Source: Rhizobium leguminosarum bv. trifolii WSM2297 (lineage in GTDB: Bacteria > Pseudomonadota > Alphaproteobacteria > Rhizobiales > Rhizobiaceae). Taken from it: a stretch of 64,000 nt of DNA. Position numbers and translations under genes: made by a program. The number at the start of each line of letters is the position of its first letter. The stretch's first letter is position 1. The notes under the pieces were generated by a model that searched no databases, was not told where the DNA came from, and was given only the letters and a program-made list of their open reading frames with translations. The stretch is from the NCBI RefSeq assembly GCF_000271845.1, contig NZ_JH719395.1, forward strand, positions 3,528,253-3,592,252, given 5' to 3'. Positions 46,801-59,322 of the stretch are shown here, piece by piece.

Positions 46801-48611
46801 TGATAGCTGCCTTCGATCACCGCGATATCGTCATCGATCCCGATCCCGATATGGCAAAGACGCTCGCCGAACGCCAGCGGCTCTTCGACCTGCCGCGCTC
46901 GAGCTGGCAGGATTTCGACAAAAGCGTGCTCTCCAAGGGTGCGATGATCATTTCCCGTGCGATGAAATCGGTCACGCTGACGCCGGAAGCGGTAGCCGCG
47001 ATCGGCATCGACAAGGCCGTCGCCACGCCCTTCGAAATCATCACGGCGATCCTGAAGAGCCCGGTCGACCTGCTCTGGTTCGGCGGCATCGGCACCTATG
47101 TGAAGGCGCCGTCCGAATCCGACGCCGAAGTCGGCGACCGCGCCAACGACCCGATCCGCGTCACGGCGGCGGAGGTGCGCGCCAAGGTGATCGGCGAGGG
47201 CGCAAACCTCGGCGTCACCCAGAAGGGCCGCATCGCCTATGGTCTCAAGGGCGGGCGCTGCAATTCCGACGCCATCGACAATTCGGCCGGCGTCAACACC
47301 TCGGACGTCGAGGTCAACATCAAGATCGCGCTGGCCGCCGCCATGCATGATGGGCGCCTGACACGCGCCAAACGCGACCAGCTTCTGTCGTCGATGACCA
47401 GCGAAGTGGCGAGCCTGGTGCTACGCAACAATTACCTGCAATCGCTGGCGATCTCGCTGACGGAACGCAAGGGCACGGCCAACGGCCTGGAGCTTGGCCG
47501 TTTCATGAGCGTGCTGGAGGGCGCCGGCCAGCTGAACCGCAAGGTCGAGACGCTGCCGGACGAACAGACCTTTGCCGAACGTTATGCCGCCGCTAAGCCG
47601 CTGACGCGGCCGGAAATCGGCGTGCTGGTATCCTATGCCAAGATCGTGCTCTTCGATGCGCTGGCCGCCGGCGATCTGCCGGACGATCCCTATTTTGCCG
47701 CGACGCTTTCGAATTATTTCCCCGTCAAGATGCAGAAGTCGAACGCCGGCGATATATCAGGTCACCGCCTGAAGCGCGAAATTGTCGCGACAGTGCTGGC
47801 CAACGAAGCGATCAACCGCGGCGGGCCGAGCTTCACCGTTGCCATGATGGACGCGACGGCGGCTTCGGCACCGGAAGTGGTGCGCGCCGCGATCGTCGCC
47901 CGCGACGGTTTTGACCTGACCCGGCTCTGGTCCGAGACGGACGCTCTGGACGGCAAGATTTCCGGTGAGATGCAGAACCGCATCTACGAGGAAATCAGCC
48001 ATAGCTTTACCGTATTGACGCGGCTGCTGTTGAAGACCGGGATGACCAAGGCGGATATGGCGGAGGTGATTAGCCGGCTGCAGGCAGCCCTGAAGAAGCT
48101 GAAGCCTGCCTTCGCCGAGCAGTCGGCCGGCGATGCCGCCGCACGTCAGGCGGAGTATAGCCAGGCGGGCGTGCCGGAAAAGCTCGCAGCCGAGATCGCC
48201 AACCTCCAGAGTTTCTCGCTGGTGCCTGAGATCATGCAGATTGCCGAGCGCACCGGCGAACCCCTGGTGCGTGCCGCCGAAAACTACTTCGCGGTGTCGC
48301 AGACTTTCCGTATTGCCCGGCTGCTGGCAGCCGGCGGACGGATTCTCACCTCGGATCATTATGAGAACCTGGCGCTTGCCCGCAGCATCGACCAGATCGC
48401 CAGCGCCAGACGCGATATCGTCATCTCGGCCCTGTCCGATCACGGCAAGGAGAAGCTTCCTGTTCAGGCCTGGCATGCACAGGACCGCATCCGCATCAAC
48501 CGCATCGTCGAAGAGCTTTCGAGCCTCAGCGACAGCGGCGATCCCAACCTTGCGCGTATTACCGTTGCTGCAGGTATCCTGACCGATCTTGCGCGCGACC
48601 GGGGGAGGTGA
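43836..48611 (+). CDS. NAD-specific glutamate dehydrogenase, large (180-kDa) type
   Basis: This 1591-residue enzyme of the large GDH class deaminates glutamate to 2-oxoglutarate with NAD and mainly serves glutamate catabolism. The long N-terminal regulatory part (ACT-like modules) is followed by the catalytic dehydrogenase core from about 790 (RFGKVARGGLRWSDRAEDYR, VPVGAKGGFYPKK, GGSAGYDHKKMGITARGAWE). The NAD domain includes FGGIGTYVKAP and VIGEGANLGVTQKGRIAY. ATG 43836 has GGGAGG upstream. Length is close to S. clavuligerus- and alphaproteobacterial-type enzymes. Confidence 0.94.
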   Translation: MAARNNPKREKQIESARKIAKATGEAHLDPEILFGRASNDDLELYTPEMLALSALHSAKELAAWNGKAPRVSIDTIADVTPDGIAVSVLSVTDRNMPFLFESVMGEVTSTYRDLFMAVHPIVVMEKGKAPALYSADHPSDPANRVSHIQLHIAPLNSAQAADLVKRVETVLEQVRLSVSDWKPMLSKIDGVIAELSANGASRKKVDRDEAVAFLTWLRDENFTFLGMREYVYSGKGSDAKVERDKGAGLGILSNPDVLVLRTGKDAVTTTPEILAFLDGPDFLIVTKANVKSIVHRRAYMDYVGVKRFDAEGNVTGELRIVGLFTSTAYTSLASEIPLLRSKIEKVKEHFGFDPMSHSGRMLDNTLESYPRDDLFQIDTTLLANFAEQINDLADRPRVRVLPRIDHFDRFVSVIVYVPREEYDSIVRERIGTYLKTVYDGRVSAYYPAFPEGGVARVHFIIGRSGGKTPRIPQAKLEQVIREITARWDDRFEALAGAKAPKISVDQAFQDSFTPEETVADLADIGACAAGEPLRIQFYHRQEEQGRTLSLKIFHAGGQLALSRRVPLLENLGFNVVSERTFDIGVPVADGETKLVVLHDMELESRNGGDIDLQRYGAPLEEAFVAAFAGTIDNDSFNRLILSAGLSARETNVLRAYARYLRQAGIAYSQDYIATTLDKYPAVAAAIFRLFHSTLDTSLSEKARVKKLAELHQAIEAELADVPSLDDDRILRRYVNIVDATLRTNYFQKNADGSPKPMLAFKLDPHLVDGLPQPRPFREMFVYGVEVEGVHLRFGKVARGGLRWSDRAEDYRTEVLGLVKAQQVKNAVIVPVGAKGGFYPKKLPVGGSRDEIFNAGREAYKTYIRTLLSITDNISGAEIVPPKDTVRLDGDDPYFVVAADKGTATFSDTANALAQEAGFWLDDAFASGGSAGYDHKKMGITARGAWETVKRHFREMDIDIQTTPFTVAGVGDMSGDVFGNGMLLSPKIRLIAAFDHRDIVIDPDPDMAKTLAERQRLFDLPRSSWQDFDKSVLSKGAMIISRAMKSVTLTPEAVAAIGIDKAVATPFEIITAILKSPVDLLWFGGIGTYVKAPSESDAEVGDRANDPIRVTAAEVRAKVIGEGANLGVTQKGRIAYGLKGGRCNSDAIDNSAGVNTSDVEVNIKIALAAAMHDGRLTRAKRDQLLSSMTSEVASLVLRNNYLQSLAISLTERKGTANGLELGRFMSVLEGAGQLNRKVETLPDEQTFAERYAAAKPLTRPEIGVLVSYAKIVLFDALAAGDLPDDPYFAATLSNYFPVKMQKSNAGDISGHRLKREIVATVLANEAINRGGPSFTVAMMDATAASAPEVVRAAIVARDGFDLTRLWSETDALDGKISGEMQNRIYEEISHSFTVLTRLLLKTGMTKADMAEVISRLQAALKKLKPAFAEQSAGDAAARQAEYSQAGVPEKLAAEIANLQSFSLVPEIMQIAERTGEPLVRAAENYFAVSQTFRIARLLAAGGRILTSDHYENLALARSIDQIASARRDIVISALSDHGKEKLPVQAWHAQDRIRINRIVEELSSLSDSGDPNLARITVAAGILTDLARDRGR

Positions 48612-48640
48612 GACAGTCCGCTGCAAAAGAGGAGCGGGTG

Positions 48641-50026
48641 TTGAATCGCATTGACTGGACTGGTACGCAACCGCCGAAAGCCACGGAGAAGGGCATCTGG
48701 GGGTGGATGTTCTTCGATTGGGCAGCCCAGCCCTTCTTCACTGTGGTCACCACCTTCATCTTCGGTCCCTATTTCGTTTCCCGCCTGACCGATGACCCGG
48801 TGTCCGCGCAGACGACGTGGAGCAACATGGCGACGATCTCCTCGGTGATCATCGCCCTGCTCTCGCCCATTCTCGGCTCGATCGCCGACCAGTCGGGCGC
48901 GCGCAAACCCTGGATCGGATTCTTCGCGATCATCAAGATCGTCAGTCTCTTCTGCCTGTGGTTCGCAGCCCCCGGATCGCCGGTGCTTTATCCGGTCATT
49001 TTCATGATCCTCGCCTCGATCTCGGCCGAGTTTTCGATCGTCTTCAACGATTCGATGATGCCGCGCCTGGTCGCCAAGCACGAGGTCGGCAAGCTCTCCA
49101 ACACCGCCTGGGGGCTCGGTTATCTCGGCGGCATGATCGTGCTCATCGCCGTTGTGACGCTTCTGGCAGCGAGCCCTGAGAGCGGCAAGACCATCCTCGG
49201 CCTCGATCCGCTGTTCGGCCTCGATCCGAAGACCGGTCAGGATGCCCGCATCACCGGGCCGATCTCGGCCGCCTGGTATCTGATCTTCATCCTGCCGATG
49301 TTCTTCTTCACGCCGGATGTCGGTAGAGGCCTTCCCTTCGGCACCGCCGTCCGCTCAGGCCTGCGGGAACTGAAAAACACGCTTGGCGAACTCAAGGAGC
49401 GCCGCGGCATCCTGACATTCCTCGTCGCCCGCATGATCTACCAGGACGGCGTCAACGGCCTGCTAATCCTTGGCGGCATCTTCGCCGCCGGCATGTTCGG
49501 CTGGGCGACGATCGAGATCGGCATCTACGGCATCATCCTGAACGTCGTCGCGATCTTCGGCTGCCTGATCGCCGGCCGCATCGACAAGGGTGTCGGTTCG
49601 AAGGTGACCGTCGTCATCAGCCTCACCATGCTGCTTCTCGCCACCATCGGCATCATCTCGACAGGGCCGGGTTACACCCTGTTCGGCCTGCTGCCGCTGC
49701 CGACGGCGGATTCCGGCGGCCTCTTCGGCACCGCGGCGGAGAAGGCCTATATCCTCTACGGCCTGCTGATCGGGCTCGCCTTCGGGCCGGTGCAGGCCTC
49801 GTCGCGCTCCTATCTCGCCCGCAGCGTCAGCCCCGAGGAAGCCGGCCGCTACTTTGGCATCTACGCGCTGTCCGGGCGCGCCACGAGTTTCATGGCGACG
49901 CTGCTCTTTTCGCTGGTGACCTATCTGAGCGGATCACCGCGGCTTGGAATGGCAATGCTGATCCTGTTCCTCGCCGGCGGGCTGGCGCTGCTAGTCCGCA
50001 CGCCCTATCCGGCCGATCGGGCATGA
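48641..50026 (+). CDS. UMF1/Atg22-like MFS transporter
   Basis: This 461-residue permease has about twelve helices. The N-terminal WGWMFFDWAAQPFFTVVTTF and ALLSPILGSIADQSGARKPW are diagnostic of the UMF1 (Atg22-like) family, whose substrates are poorly known and may be amino acids. TTG 48641 was chosen because AGAGGAG lies 6 bases upstream; a GTG at 48608 overlaps the dehydrogenase stop but its SD touches the codon. The close spacing suggests cotranscription with the glutamate dehydrogenase gene. Confidence 0.88.
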   Translation: MNRIDWTGTQPPKATEKGIWGWMFFDWAAQPFFTVVTTFIFGPYFVSRLTDDPVSAQTTWSNMATISSVIIALLSPILGSIADQSGARKPWIGFFAIIKIVSLFCLWFAAPGSPVLYPVIFMILASISAEFSIVFNDSMMPRLVAKHEVGKLSNTAWGLGYLGGMIVLIAVVTLLAASPESGKTILGLDPLFGLDPKTGQDARITGPISAAWYLIFILPMFFFTPDVGRGLPFGTAVRSGLRELKNTLGELKERRGILTFLVARMIYQDGVNGLLILGGIFAAGMFGWATIEIGIYGIILNVVAIFGCLIAGRIDKGVGSKVTVVISLTMLLLATIGIISTGPGYTLFGLLPLPTADSGGLFGTAAEKAYILYGLLIGLAFGPVQASSRSYLARSVSPEEAGRYFGIYALSGRATSFMATLLFSLVTYLSGSPRLGMAMLILFLAGGLALLVRTPYPADRA

Positions 50027-50062
50027 CAACCGCCCCCGTCGGGGCCGGTCGTCGCTGTCACG

Positions 50063-51679
50063 TCAGTGACGGAAATGACGCATGCCGGTGAAGACCATCG
50101 CGACACCATGTTCGTTGGCGGCATCGATCACTTCCTGGTCGCGCATCGAGCCGCCCGGCTGGATGACCGCCGTCGCCCCTGCGGCGATCATCGACAGAAG
50201 ACCGTCGGCAAACGGCAGGAAAGCTTCAGAGGCGACCGCCGACCCATGCGTCATCGGCACTGCAAGGCCGAGCGCCTTGGCCGCCTCTTCGGCCTTCAGC
50301 GCGGCGATGCGGGCGGAATCGACCCGGCTCATCTGGCCGGCGCCGATACCGGCCGTCTGGCCGTCCTTGGCGTAAACGACGGCATTCGATTTCACATGTT
50401 TGCCAACCTTGAAGGCGAACTTCATGTCATCGAGCTCCTGCGCCGTCGGCGCCCGCTTGGTGACGACCTTGAGCTCCAGATCCTCGACCATGCCGTTGTC
50501 GCGGCTCTGGACCAGCAGGCCGCCGGAAACCGTCTTTGCCGTCAGTCCCGCGGCGCGCGGATCGGGCAGGCCGCCGGCAGACAGCAGCCGCAGGTTCGGC
50601 TTGCGGGCGACGATCGCCTTCGCCTCGTCCGTCACATCGGGTGCGATGATCACTTCGGTGAAGAGCTTGACGATCTCCTCGGCGGTTTCGGCATCCAGTG
50701 TCCGGTTGAGCGCGATGATGCCGCCGAAGGCGGAAACGCTGTCGCAGGCAAGCGCCCGCCGATAGGCCTCGACCAGGCTCGATCCGGTGGCGACGCCGCA
50801 GGGATTGGCATGTTTGATGATGGCACAGGCCGGCGCCTTCTCAGGCAGGAATTCGGCGACCAGCTCATAGGCGGCATCGGTATCGTTGATGTTGTTGTAG
50901 GAGAGCTGCTTGCCCTGGAGAAGGGCAGCCGTCGACACCCCCGGGCGCTTCTCGCCGGTGACGTAGAAGGCAGCCTTCTGGTGCGGGTTTTCGCCGTAAC
51001 GCATCTCTTCCTTCAGTGCGCCGCCGATGACCCGGTGGCCCGGCGTATCGATCGACAGCGCTTCTGCAAACCAGTTGGAAATCATCGCGTCATAGGCGGC
51101 GGTCCGGGCATAGGCCTTGGCGGCCATGCGCTGGCGGAAGGCATAGGCGGTCTTGCCGTCATCTGCGGAGAGCTGCTCAATGAGCTCGGCATAATCGTTG
51201 GGATCGGTCAGGGTCGTCACATAGGCATGGTTCTTGGCCGATGCGCGGATCATCGCCGGGCCGCCGATATCGATATTCTCGACGGTGGTCGGATAGTCGC
51301 CGCCGGCCGCACGCACTTCTTCGAAGGGGTAGAGGTTGATGACGGCGAGGTCGATACCCTCGATGCCGTGCTTCTTCATCGCCTCCTGGTGTTCGCTATC
51401 GTCGCGGATCGCCAGCAGGCCGCCATGCACCGTCGGATGCAGCGTCTTGACTCGCCCGTCCATGATCTCGGGAAAGCCGGTGATTTCGGAGACATCGGTA
51501 ACGGCAAGGCCGGCAGCGGCGATCGCTTTGTAGGTGCCGCCGGTCGACAGCAGGCGCACACCTCTTTGAGACAGGGCTTGGGCGAGCTCGACGATCCCGG
51601 TCTTGTCGAAGACGGAAAGCAGCGCGGTCTTGATTTCGACCTTGTCGGGGGCGGGGATCTTCTTGGAAATGACGGCCAT
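50063..51679 (-). CDS. purH: Bifunctional AICAR transformylase / IMP cyclohydrolase
   Basis: This 538-residue enzyme performs the last two steps of purine synthesis: formylation of AICAR and ring closure to IMP. The N-terminal MGS-like cyclohydrolase domain (about 15-160; [16 protein letters not shown]) is followed by the transformylase domain (about 165-538; [36 protein letters not shown]). ATG 51679 has GGAGAAGG upstream. It is last of a leftward series (htpX, rsmB-like, heparinase-like, purH), and each gap is short. Confidence 0.97.
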   Translation of the reverse strand: MAVISKKIPAPDKVEIKTALLSVFDKTGIVELAQALSQRGVRLLSTGGTYKAIAAAGLAVTDVSEITGFPEIMDGRVKTLHPTVHGGLLAIRDDSEHQEAMKKHGIEGIDLAVINLYPFEEVRAAGGDYPTTVENIDIGGPAMIRASAKNHAYVTTLTDPNDYAELIEQLSADDGKTAYAFRQRMAAKAYARTAAYDAMISNWFAEALSIDTPGHRVIGGALKEEMRYGENPHQKAAFYVTGEKRPGVSTAALLQGKQLSYNNINDTDAAYELVAEFLPEKAPACAIIKHANPCGVATGSSLVEAYRRALACDSVSAFGGIIALNRTLDAETAEEIVKLFTEVIIAPDVTDEAKAIVARKPNLRLLSAGGLPDPRAAGLTAKTVSGGLLVQSRDNGMVEDLELKVVTKRAPTAQELDDMKFAFKVGKHVKSNAVVYAKDGQTAGIGAGQMSRVDSARIAALKAEEAAKALGLAVPMTHGSAVASEAFLPFADGLLSMIAAGATAVIQPGGSMRDQEVIDAANEHGVAMVFTGMRHFRH

Positions 51680-51773
51680 GAACCTTCTCCGTTCGGGCTT
51701 CGGGAGACATCCGCGAGGGACGTTCGCATTCTGAGGCCGCGTTAGCACAGCTTCGCCGCCGCGCAAACAGGTG

Positions 51774-53447
51774 CTATCCCTTGCGGGACAAAAACCAGCG
51801 GATTTCCGTCTTCTCGGCGAGATCGAAGTCGATCTCGATCTGGTCGGAGCCGCAAATGCCGGAGCTGTCGGCAAAGAAGATGTCCTCGGCGATCAGCACC
51901 TCATTGCCGGGTGCGGAAAACAGCCAGCTTTCGCCATCCGGCGCCGTCAGCAGCACGGACTCGCTGTCGCTCTGATGCAGGACGATCGAGGGATGGATAT
52001 GAAAACGGGCGACGGCCTTCAGCGGCTCGTCATGCTCATATCCTTCCCGGACGACGAGCCGGTCGTGGCCGGTCACGATCGAGCCGGCGGCATTGAGCGT
52101 CAGTTCACGCTCGTGCAGCACCCCGAACGCCCTGATATAACCGTCATGGCTGAGCTTGATGCCGTCGCGTCCATCCTCGGTTTCGGCACGCTCGACGGTG
52201 ACGGTTCGCACCGGTTCGGTAATCGCATGATTGAGGAAGGGCGAGGGCGAAAAACGGCTGGACGAGGTGTCGTTGAGGATGACGGTCGAATGCGCCGCCG
52301 ACGTCCGCGCCATCTGGACATAGCGGTGCCCGGCAAATTTCGGTGAACCGGAATTGACGATGAAGCGGTGGCGGCCGGACGACATCTCGAAGGACAGGCT
52401 GCCGGCATGCACGGTCCGCAGCGCGCCTCCCGAAGGCGGCGTGCCGGCATCGGCAATGATCACCGTTTTTCCGCCGGAAAGCCGCTGATAGCGCGACTGC
52501 GGCAAAGCCTTGAAGGGCTGGCCGGCGGTCTCGTCATACCGCAGCACCGAGATCAGCTCGTTTGCCAGGGTCGAGGTCGCCCCGTTGAACAGCGCCAGGT
52601 CGCCGTCCTGATGGCGAAAGAACCGCAGAGCCGGATAAATGCGGTCGATGCCGGAGATCAGCTTCTGCGGCAGGTCATGGCCGAGATTGACATAGGTTTG
52701 CCTGAGCGGCAGCAGATCGAGCAGCAATTCCAGCCCGACGCGCGGATTGCGCGAGATATGACCGCCATCCGGAAGAATCTGGCTATCGAATTCGCGGTCG
52801 AGCGCCTGCGCCGCCCTTTTGAGGGTAGAGGCGCGAGCAGGCATGGCGACGGAGGCCATGGCGAGCGCGATCCGCAGCCGAAACAGTTCCAGGCCGCCAA
52901 GCGTATAGGGCGCCATGCGATGCAGGAACCTCACCTGGAACGCCAGCGACTTCATGAAGCGGCGATAGAAGCCGCGGTCGGCATTCTGCAGCACGACCGG
53001 TGAATGCGACAGCCAGGCGATGACGCGCTGGGCGGTAACGTCGACCTCCCAGGCAATGCCCTCCATGCGGCCGGCATGGATGGAAAGCCAGCTGTCGACG
53101 ATCGCGCGCGCTGCGGTCGAACTGCGCTCGGTCTTGTTCGCCCGCATGTGCCGCAGCCAGCCGAAGCTGTGAAGGCGGATCGCGAAGGGGCGCGAGGGCA
53201 GGGTGAAGGTGAAGGGTGACTTTCCACCCGTTTCCAGCATGCGCCCGGCCAACAGAAACCGTCCGTTGAGGATCTCGTCGGCCACATGCGAATCGATGCT
53301 GCGGAGATCGGTCGGCGCGACGATCAGACGCTCGGGCACCTTGATCGAATGGCGGAAGAGTTTTAGGCGCAGCAACGCGACGCGGCGCAAGGCGCGCCGC
53401 CAAGCCTCCCGAACATACATGCTCGCAAAACGCCGACCGGACTGCAT
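51774..53447 (-). CDS. Heparinase II/III-like protein
   Basis: This 557-residue protein has an alpha-toroid N-terminal half (about 100-300) and a C-terminal beta-sandwich heparinase II/III domain (about 320-550; [50 protein letters not shown]). The polysaccharide it acts on is unknown; a rhizobial surface or periplasmic glycan is possible. No clear signal peptide is visible. ATG 53447 was used; ATG 53420 is an alternative. Its location between rsmB-like and purH genes is the arrangement I expect in rhizobia. Confidence 0.88.
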   Translation of the reverse strand: MQSGRRFASMYVREAWRRALRRVALLRLKLFRHSIKVPERLIVAPTDLRSIDSHVADEILNGRFLLAGRMLETGGKSPFTFTLPSRPFAIRLHSFGWLRHMRANKTERSSTAARAIVDSWLSIHAGRMEGIAWEVDVTAQRVIAWLSHSPVVLQNADRGFYRRFMKSLAFQVRFLHRMAPYTLGGLELFRLRIALAMASVAMPARASTLKRAAQALDREFDSQILPDGGHISRNPRVGLELLLDLLPLRQTYVNLGHDLPQKLISGIDRIYPALRFFRHQDGDLALFNGATSTLANELISVLRYDETAGQPFKALPQSRYQRLSGGKTVIIADAGTPPSGGALRTVHAGSLSFEMSSGRHRFIVNSGSPKFAGHRYVQMARTSAAHSTVILNDTSSSRFSPSPFLNHAITEPVRTVTVERAETEDGRDGIKLSHDGYIRAFGVLHERELTLNAAGSIVTGHDRLVVREGYEHDEPLKAVARFHIHPSIVLHQSDSESVLLTAPDGESWLFSAPGNEVLIAEDIFFADSSGICGSDQIEIDFDLAEKTEIRWFLSRKG

Positions 53448-53629
53448 ATTCTATTGTCTATTGACCCTCGTGGTTAAGAATAGGTGAAAAGCGGCCGATT
53501 TCATCGCCCACAATGAATTGATTCGTAACAATGTTCGAATATACGCAATTAACAGGCTTCATCCGAGGCCATGCGCGGATGTGAAGCGTCTTGCAAGGGG
53601 AGATTTGCCGCCCGCCCGTGAGCCCGCAA

Positions 53630-55018
53630 TCAGACCACCCGCCGCAGCACGGCGGCATAAAAGCCATCGAGGCCGGAGGCGATGCCATCCGGCATTTTCA
53701 GCATGGTGGGAAGCGTGCGGAATTCGCCGAGCGGGGTGATCGCCGCTTCGAGGCCGGGCCAATCGCCGGCATCGATCCGAACGCGCTCGATCCCAGCGGT
53801 ATCGGCCAGAACACGGGCGACGACCTCCTCGCCTTCGGCAGGATCAAGCGAGCAATTCGAAAAAACCAGCGTTCCATCCGGCATCAGCAAGGTCAGCGCG
53901 TGACGCAGCAGCCGTTCCTGCAGCGCCGCCAGCCTGGCGATATCCTCAGCTCCCTTGGTCCATAGCACATCGGGGTGCCGGCGTGTCGTGCCGGTGGAAG
54001 AGCAGGGGGCATCGAGCAGGATCGCATCGAAACGCTCCGCTGGCTCGAATGTCGTCAGATCCGCGGCAATCGTCTCCGCTTTTAGGCTGAGCCGGTCGAG
54101 ATTCGACCGCAGCCGTCTCAGCCGGCTTTCCGACTGGTCGAGGGCGGTGACCGCGCCGCCGGCAAGGATGAGCTGCGCCGTCTTGCCGCCAGGCGCGGCG
54201 CAGAGATCGGCGGCACGTTTGCCCGAGAGATCGCCGAAAAGCTTCGCCGGGATGCTCGCGGCCGCATCCTGCACCCACCACGCGCCCTCGTCGAAGCCTT
54301 CGAGCGAAGGGATGCCGCCATCAAAGGCGGCAAGCCGCACGCCGCCCGTCGGCAGGGCCACGCCGTTCAGCCGCTTTGCCCAGCCTTCGGGGTCTGACTT
54401 GACCGTCAGATCAATCGCGGCCGGCTCGAGCTGCGATTCCGAAATCGCCAGCGCCGCGTCCCGGCCATAGGCCTTTTCCAGCCTGGCGATGAACCAGGCC
54501 GGCATCGGCGCGACCTTGGCGATCTCTTCGAGCACCTCAGCCTTCTCACGGCCGAGCCGGCGAAGAATGGCATTGACCAGCTTGGCGAAACGCCGGTTAC
54601 GCGGATCTTGATTGGCCTGCTCGACGGCAAGATCGACAGCCGAATGATCCGGCACGTCGAGATAGAGGATCTGCGCCGCCCCGATGGCGAGCACATGGTG
54701 CAGGGCGCGTGCCCCTTCCGGCAGCGGCGAGTCCAGCAGCGCTGCAATCGCGGCATCGATACGCGGCAGATGGCGCAGCGTCGTGTTCAGGATGGCGCGG
54801 ACCAGCGCCCGGTCGTTTTCGCCGAGCGCCTTGTAGGCGGGATTGCCATGTTCATGATCGAGGGCGCCGTCGAGCGGCAGTTTGCGATCGACGACGGCGG
54901 CGAGAATTTTTGCCGCTGCCGCCCGGGCCTGCATGCCGGGTTTTGCCGGCGCGGATCGCTCAGTGGAGGGCTGATGCTTGCGGAATGGTTTCTTCGTGCC
55001 GTCTGAATTCAAGACCAT
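53630..55018 (-). CDS. RsmB/NOP family RNA cytosine methyltransferase
   Basis: This 462-residue enzyme has an N-terminal NusB-like domain (about 28-160; [20 protein letters not shown]) and a C-terminal Rossmann methyltransferase domain. The SAM motif is [14 protein letters not shown] near 268. Two catalytic cysteines are in [15 protein letters not shown] and [13 protein letters not shown]. It is thus an m5C methyltransferase for 16S rRNA (position 967 by analogy with RsmB). The start codon is within the htpX 3' end (10-base overlap). Confidence 0.93.
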   Translation of the reverse strand: MVLNSDGTKKPFRKHQPSTERSAPAKPGMQARAAAAKILAAVVDRKLPLDGALDHEHGNPAYKALGENDRALVRAILNTTLRHLPRIDAAIAALLDSPLPEGARALHHVLAIGAAQILYLDVPDHSAVDLAVEQANQDPRNRRFAKLVNAILRRLGREKAEVLEEIAKVAPMPAWFIARLEKAYGRDAALAISESQLEPAAIDLTVKSDPEGWAKRLNGVALPTGGVRLAAFDGGIPSLEGFDEGAWWVQDAAASIPAKLFGDLSGKRAADLCAAPGGKTAQLILAGGAVTALDQSESRLRRLRSNLDRLSLKAETIAADLTTFEPAERFDAILLDAPCSSTGTTRRHPDVLWTKGAEDIARLAALQERLLRHALTLLMPDGTLVFSNCSLDPAEGEEVVARVLADTAGIERVRIDAGDWPGLEAAITPLGEFRTLPTMLKMPDGIASGLDGFYAAVLRRVV

Positions 55019-55971
55019 GGACCTTTTGGCGGTTGTGAACCACCGCGACCAAGACCCGTATCCGGAACAGAGCGCGATTTGCGCGACGGATTAGCAGCCC
55101 GAACCGGCGGCGTCGAGACGTTGATGCCGCCCTGCGCCATGTGCTGCAGCGCAGCGATGCGGTTTTCCGTGTTCGGATGCGTCGAAAACAGATTGTCCAT
55201 ACGCTCGCCGGAGAGCGGATTGATGATGAACATATGCGCGGTCGCAGGATTCCGCTCGGCATCCTCGTTCGGCACGTGGGCTGCGCCGCGGGCAATCTTG
55301 CCGAGTGCGGAAGCAAGCCACAGCGGATTGCCGCAGATCTCGGCGCCGCGACGGTCGGCCGAATATTCGCGTGTGCGGCTGATCGCCATCTGCACCAGCA
55401 TGGCGGCAAGCGGCGCCACGATCATCGCGACGAGGACGCCGACGAAGCCGAGCGGATTGTTGTTGTTTCCACGGTTGCCGCCGAAGAAGAAGGCGAAGTT
55501 GCCGAGCATCGAGATCGCGCCGGCAAGCGTGGCGGTGATCGTCATCGTCAGCGTGTCGCGGTTCTGAATATGGGCGAGCTCATGCGCCATTACACCGGCG
55601 ACTTCCTCCGGAGACAATGCCTGGAGCAGGCCCGTCGACGCAGCGACGGCGGCATTTTCAGGGTTGCGGCCGGTGGCAAACGCATTCGGCTGCGGGCTGT
55701 CGTAGAGGTAGACCTTCGGCATCGGCAAGCCGGCATTGCCGGCGAGATCGCGGATGATCGCAAAGAATTCCGGCGCGTTGCGCTCATCGACTTGCTGGGC
55801 GCGATAGGCCGAAAGCACCATGCGGTCGGAATTCCAATAGGAGAAGAAATTCATGCCGGCGGCGATGACGAAGGCGATCATCATGCCAGCCCGACCGCCG
55901 ATCAGAAAACCGACAAACATGAAAAGCGCCGTCATGAAGGCAAGCAACATGGCAGTGCGAACGAGGTTCAT
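55009..55971 (-). CDS. htpX: Membrane zinc metalloprotease HtpX
   Basis: This 320-residue M48 protease degrades misfolded membrane proteins. Four hydrophobic segments lie near 5-25, 30-50, 145-170 and 185-205. The zinc motif [12 protein letters not shown] is near 131-142, and a third ligand Glu occurs in [12 protein letters not shown] longer C-terminal tail (about 280-320, Pro/Ser/Arg-rich) is typical of rhizobial HtpX. ATG 55971 was chosen. Its 3' end overlaps the rsmB-like gene by 10 bases. Confidence 0.95.
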   Translation of the reverse strand: MNLVRTAMLLAFMTALFMFVGFLIGGRAGMMIAFVIAAGMNFFSYWNSDRMVLSAYRAQQVDERNAPEFFAIIRDLAGNAGLPMPKVYLYDSPQPNAFATGRNPENAAVAASTGLLQALSPEEVAGVMAHELAHIQNRDTLTMTITATLAGAISMLGNFAFFFGGNRGNNNNPLGFVGVLVAMIVAPLAAMLVQMAISRTREYSADRRGAEICGNPLWLASALGKIARGAAHVPNEDAERNPATAHMFIINPLSGERMDNLFSTHPNTENRIAALQHMAQGGINVSTPPVRAANPSRKSRSVPDTGLGRGGSQPPKGPWS

Positions 55972-56078
55972 TGCGAATCTCCATCTCCGATTGCCGTCAC
56001 AAGCTTTCAATCGCGGCACCGGCGCATTATGATTTGGTTATTCACCAGCCATTTTCAATATTTCCGGCAGGAGAAGCC

Positions 56079-56303
56079 ATGCAGGACGCCGATAACGACA
56101 ATAGCGAAACACCGACGGCCGACGGATCGGAGCCGCCGCGCAAGGTGCTGTCCCCGGCTGCGAAGCGCGCCCTTGCCGAAGCCGAGGAGCGACGCAGGAA
56201 CCAGAAGCCGCTGGAGCTGCCGCCGGAGAGCGGCGGCCGCGGCGGCGCCGAGCCGGCCCGCTTCGGCGATTACGAGATCAATGGCCGGGCGATCGATTTT
56301 TAG
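56079..56303 (+). CDS. DUF1674 protein (SdhAF4-type succinate dehydrogenase assembly factor)
   Basis: This 74-residue protein ends in the family signature EPARFGDYEINGRAIDF, matching the conserved C-terminus of DUF1674/SdhAF4, which protects the flavinylated SdhA subunit during assembly. The N-terminal half is Glu/Pro-rich and probably disordered. GGCAGGAGAAGCC precedes ATG 56079. Here it stands alone, divergent from htpX, with no sdh genes in the window. Confidence 0.85.
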   Translation: MQDADNDNSETPTADGSEPPRKVLSPAAKRALAEAEERRRNQKPLELPPESGGRGGAEPARFGDYEINGRAIDF

Positions 56304-56372
56304 GCGGATCGAAAAACTGGCCGCCAGCTACGTCCGACTATGACGAGACCGTAAGCCGCAATGGGTGAAAGT

Positions 56373-56405
56373 GAGCCGCTCCAGGAAAGGAACCCGGAGC
56401 GGCTC
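56373..56405 (-). terminator. Hairpin after acs
   Basis: The ten-base stem GAGCCGCTCC / GGAGCGGCTC (inverted) lies just past the acs stop on the minus strand. There is no run of T on that side, so its strength is uncertain. Confidence 0.45.
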
Positions 56406-56411
56406 GCTCTA

Positions 56412-58367
<1,956 letters not shown>

Positions 58368-58493
58368 GCAACTCCTCCTCATGGGACATGCGACGGGCCG
58401 CGTCTGCTTAGGGCCCGGATTTCAAATCAAGGCAATTCATAGCAGCTCGCATCGTGGCGGCAATTAGACGAAGGTCATTTCATTTCGGAAGAA

Positions 58494-58522
58494 TTGCAAT
58501 TCTGCGACAGTGCGGTTATATA
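58494..58522 (+). promoter_or_regulatory. Putative promoter of trcR
   Basis: TTGCAA at 58494-58499 and TATATA at 58517-58522 are spaced by 17 bases, upstream of the TrcR gene with a leader of about 67 bases. The match to sigma-70 hexamers is good. Activity is not shown by sequence. Confidence 0.5.
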
Positions 58523-58596
58523 GCGCCATATTTCCCGGACATTGTGGTGACAATCCACGGACCGCGACCGGCGCGGACGATAGAAGGACTATATCC

Positions 58597-59304
58597 ATGG
58601 CTCAAACACTGCTCATGCCGAAGGCGACCGCCATCTGGCTCGTCGACAACACGGCACTGTCTTTCGATCAGATCGCGCAGTTCTGCAAGCTGCACCCGCT
58701 CGAGGTCAAGGCGATCGCCGATGGTGAAGCGGCGCAGGGCATCAAGGGCCTCGACCCGATCTCGACCGGACAGCTGTCGCGCGACGAGATCGCCCGCGCC
58801 GAAGCCAATCCGAACCACAAGCTGAAGCTTTCCGAGCCGAAGGTGCGGGTGCCGGAATCCAAGCGCCGCGGCCCGCGTTACACGCCGGTTTCCAAGCGTC
58901 AGGACCGTCCGAACGCCATTCTCTGGCTCGTTCGCAACCATCCGGAACTGAAGGACGCGCAGATTTCCCGGCTCGTCGGCACCACGAAATCCACCATCGA
59001 GCAGATCCGCGAGCGCACCCACTGGAACTCCGCCAACCTGGCGCCGATGGATCCGGTCACGCTCGGCCTCTGCAGCCAGATCGATCTCGATATGGAAGTG
59101 GAAAAGGCTTCCAAGGGCCGTCCGCTGCCGACCGCCGCCGAGCTTGGCGCGACGCTGCAATCGGCCCAGGAAACCGAGCGCCTGAGCCCGAGCTACGAGC
59201 GCGAGGAAGAAAAGGAAAAGGAGATCGACGCCGACGCCGTCTTCCGCAAGCTGAGCTCGCTGCGCTCGGCGCCGAAGGATGAAGACGACGACGATCAGTA
59301 CTGA
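58597..59304 (+). CDS. trcR: Cell-cycle transcriptional regulator TrcR (DUF1013)
   Basis: This 235-residue protein matches the alphaproteobacterial DUF1013/TrcR family. The N-terminal MPKATAIWLVDNTALSFDQI and the ISRLVGTTKSTIEQIRERTH segment form helix-turn-helix-like units. The C-terminus is acidic and low-complexity (EREEEKEKEIDADAV and DEDDDDQ). It is linked to transcription in the alphaproteobacterial cell cycle; its target genes cannot be read here. ATG 58597 has AGAAGGA upstream. A strong bidirectional terminator follows. Confidence 0.92.
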   Translation: MAQTLLMPKATAIWLVDNTALSFDQIAQFCKLHPLEVKAIADGEAAQGIKGLDPISTGQLSRDEIARAEANPNHKLKLSEPKVRVPESKRRGPRYTPVSKRQDRPNAILWLVRNHPELKDAQISRLVGTTKSTIEQIRERTHWNSANLAPMDPVTLGLCSQIDLDMEVEKASKGRPLPTAAELGATLQSAQETERLSPSYEREEEKEKEIDADAVFRKLSSLRSAPKDEDDDDQY

Positions 59305-59322
59305 GAGATCGACGATCTCATG

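Noticed and set aside
50066..51745. 559-codon plus-strand frame opposite purH
   Set aside because: Antisense shadow. PurH domains are complete on the other strand.
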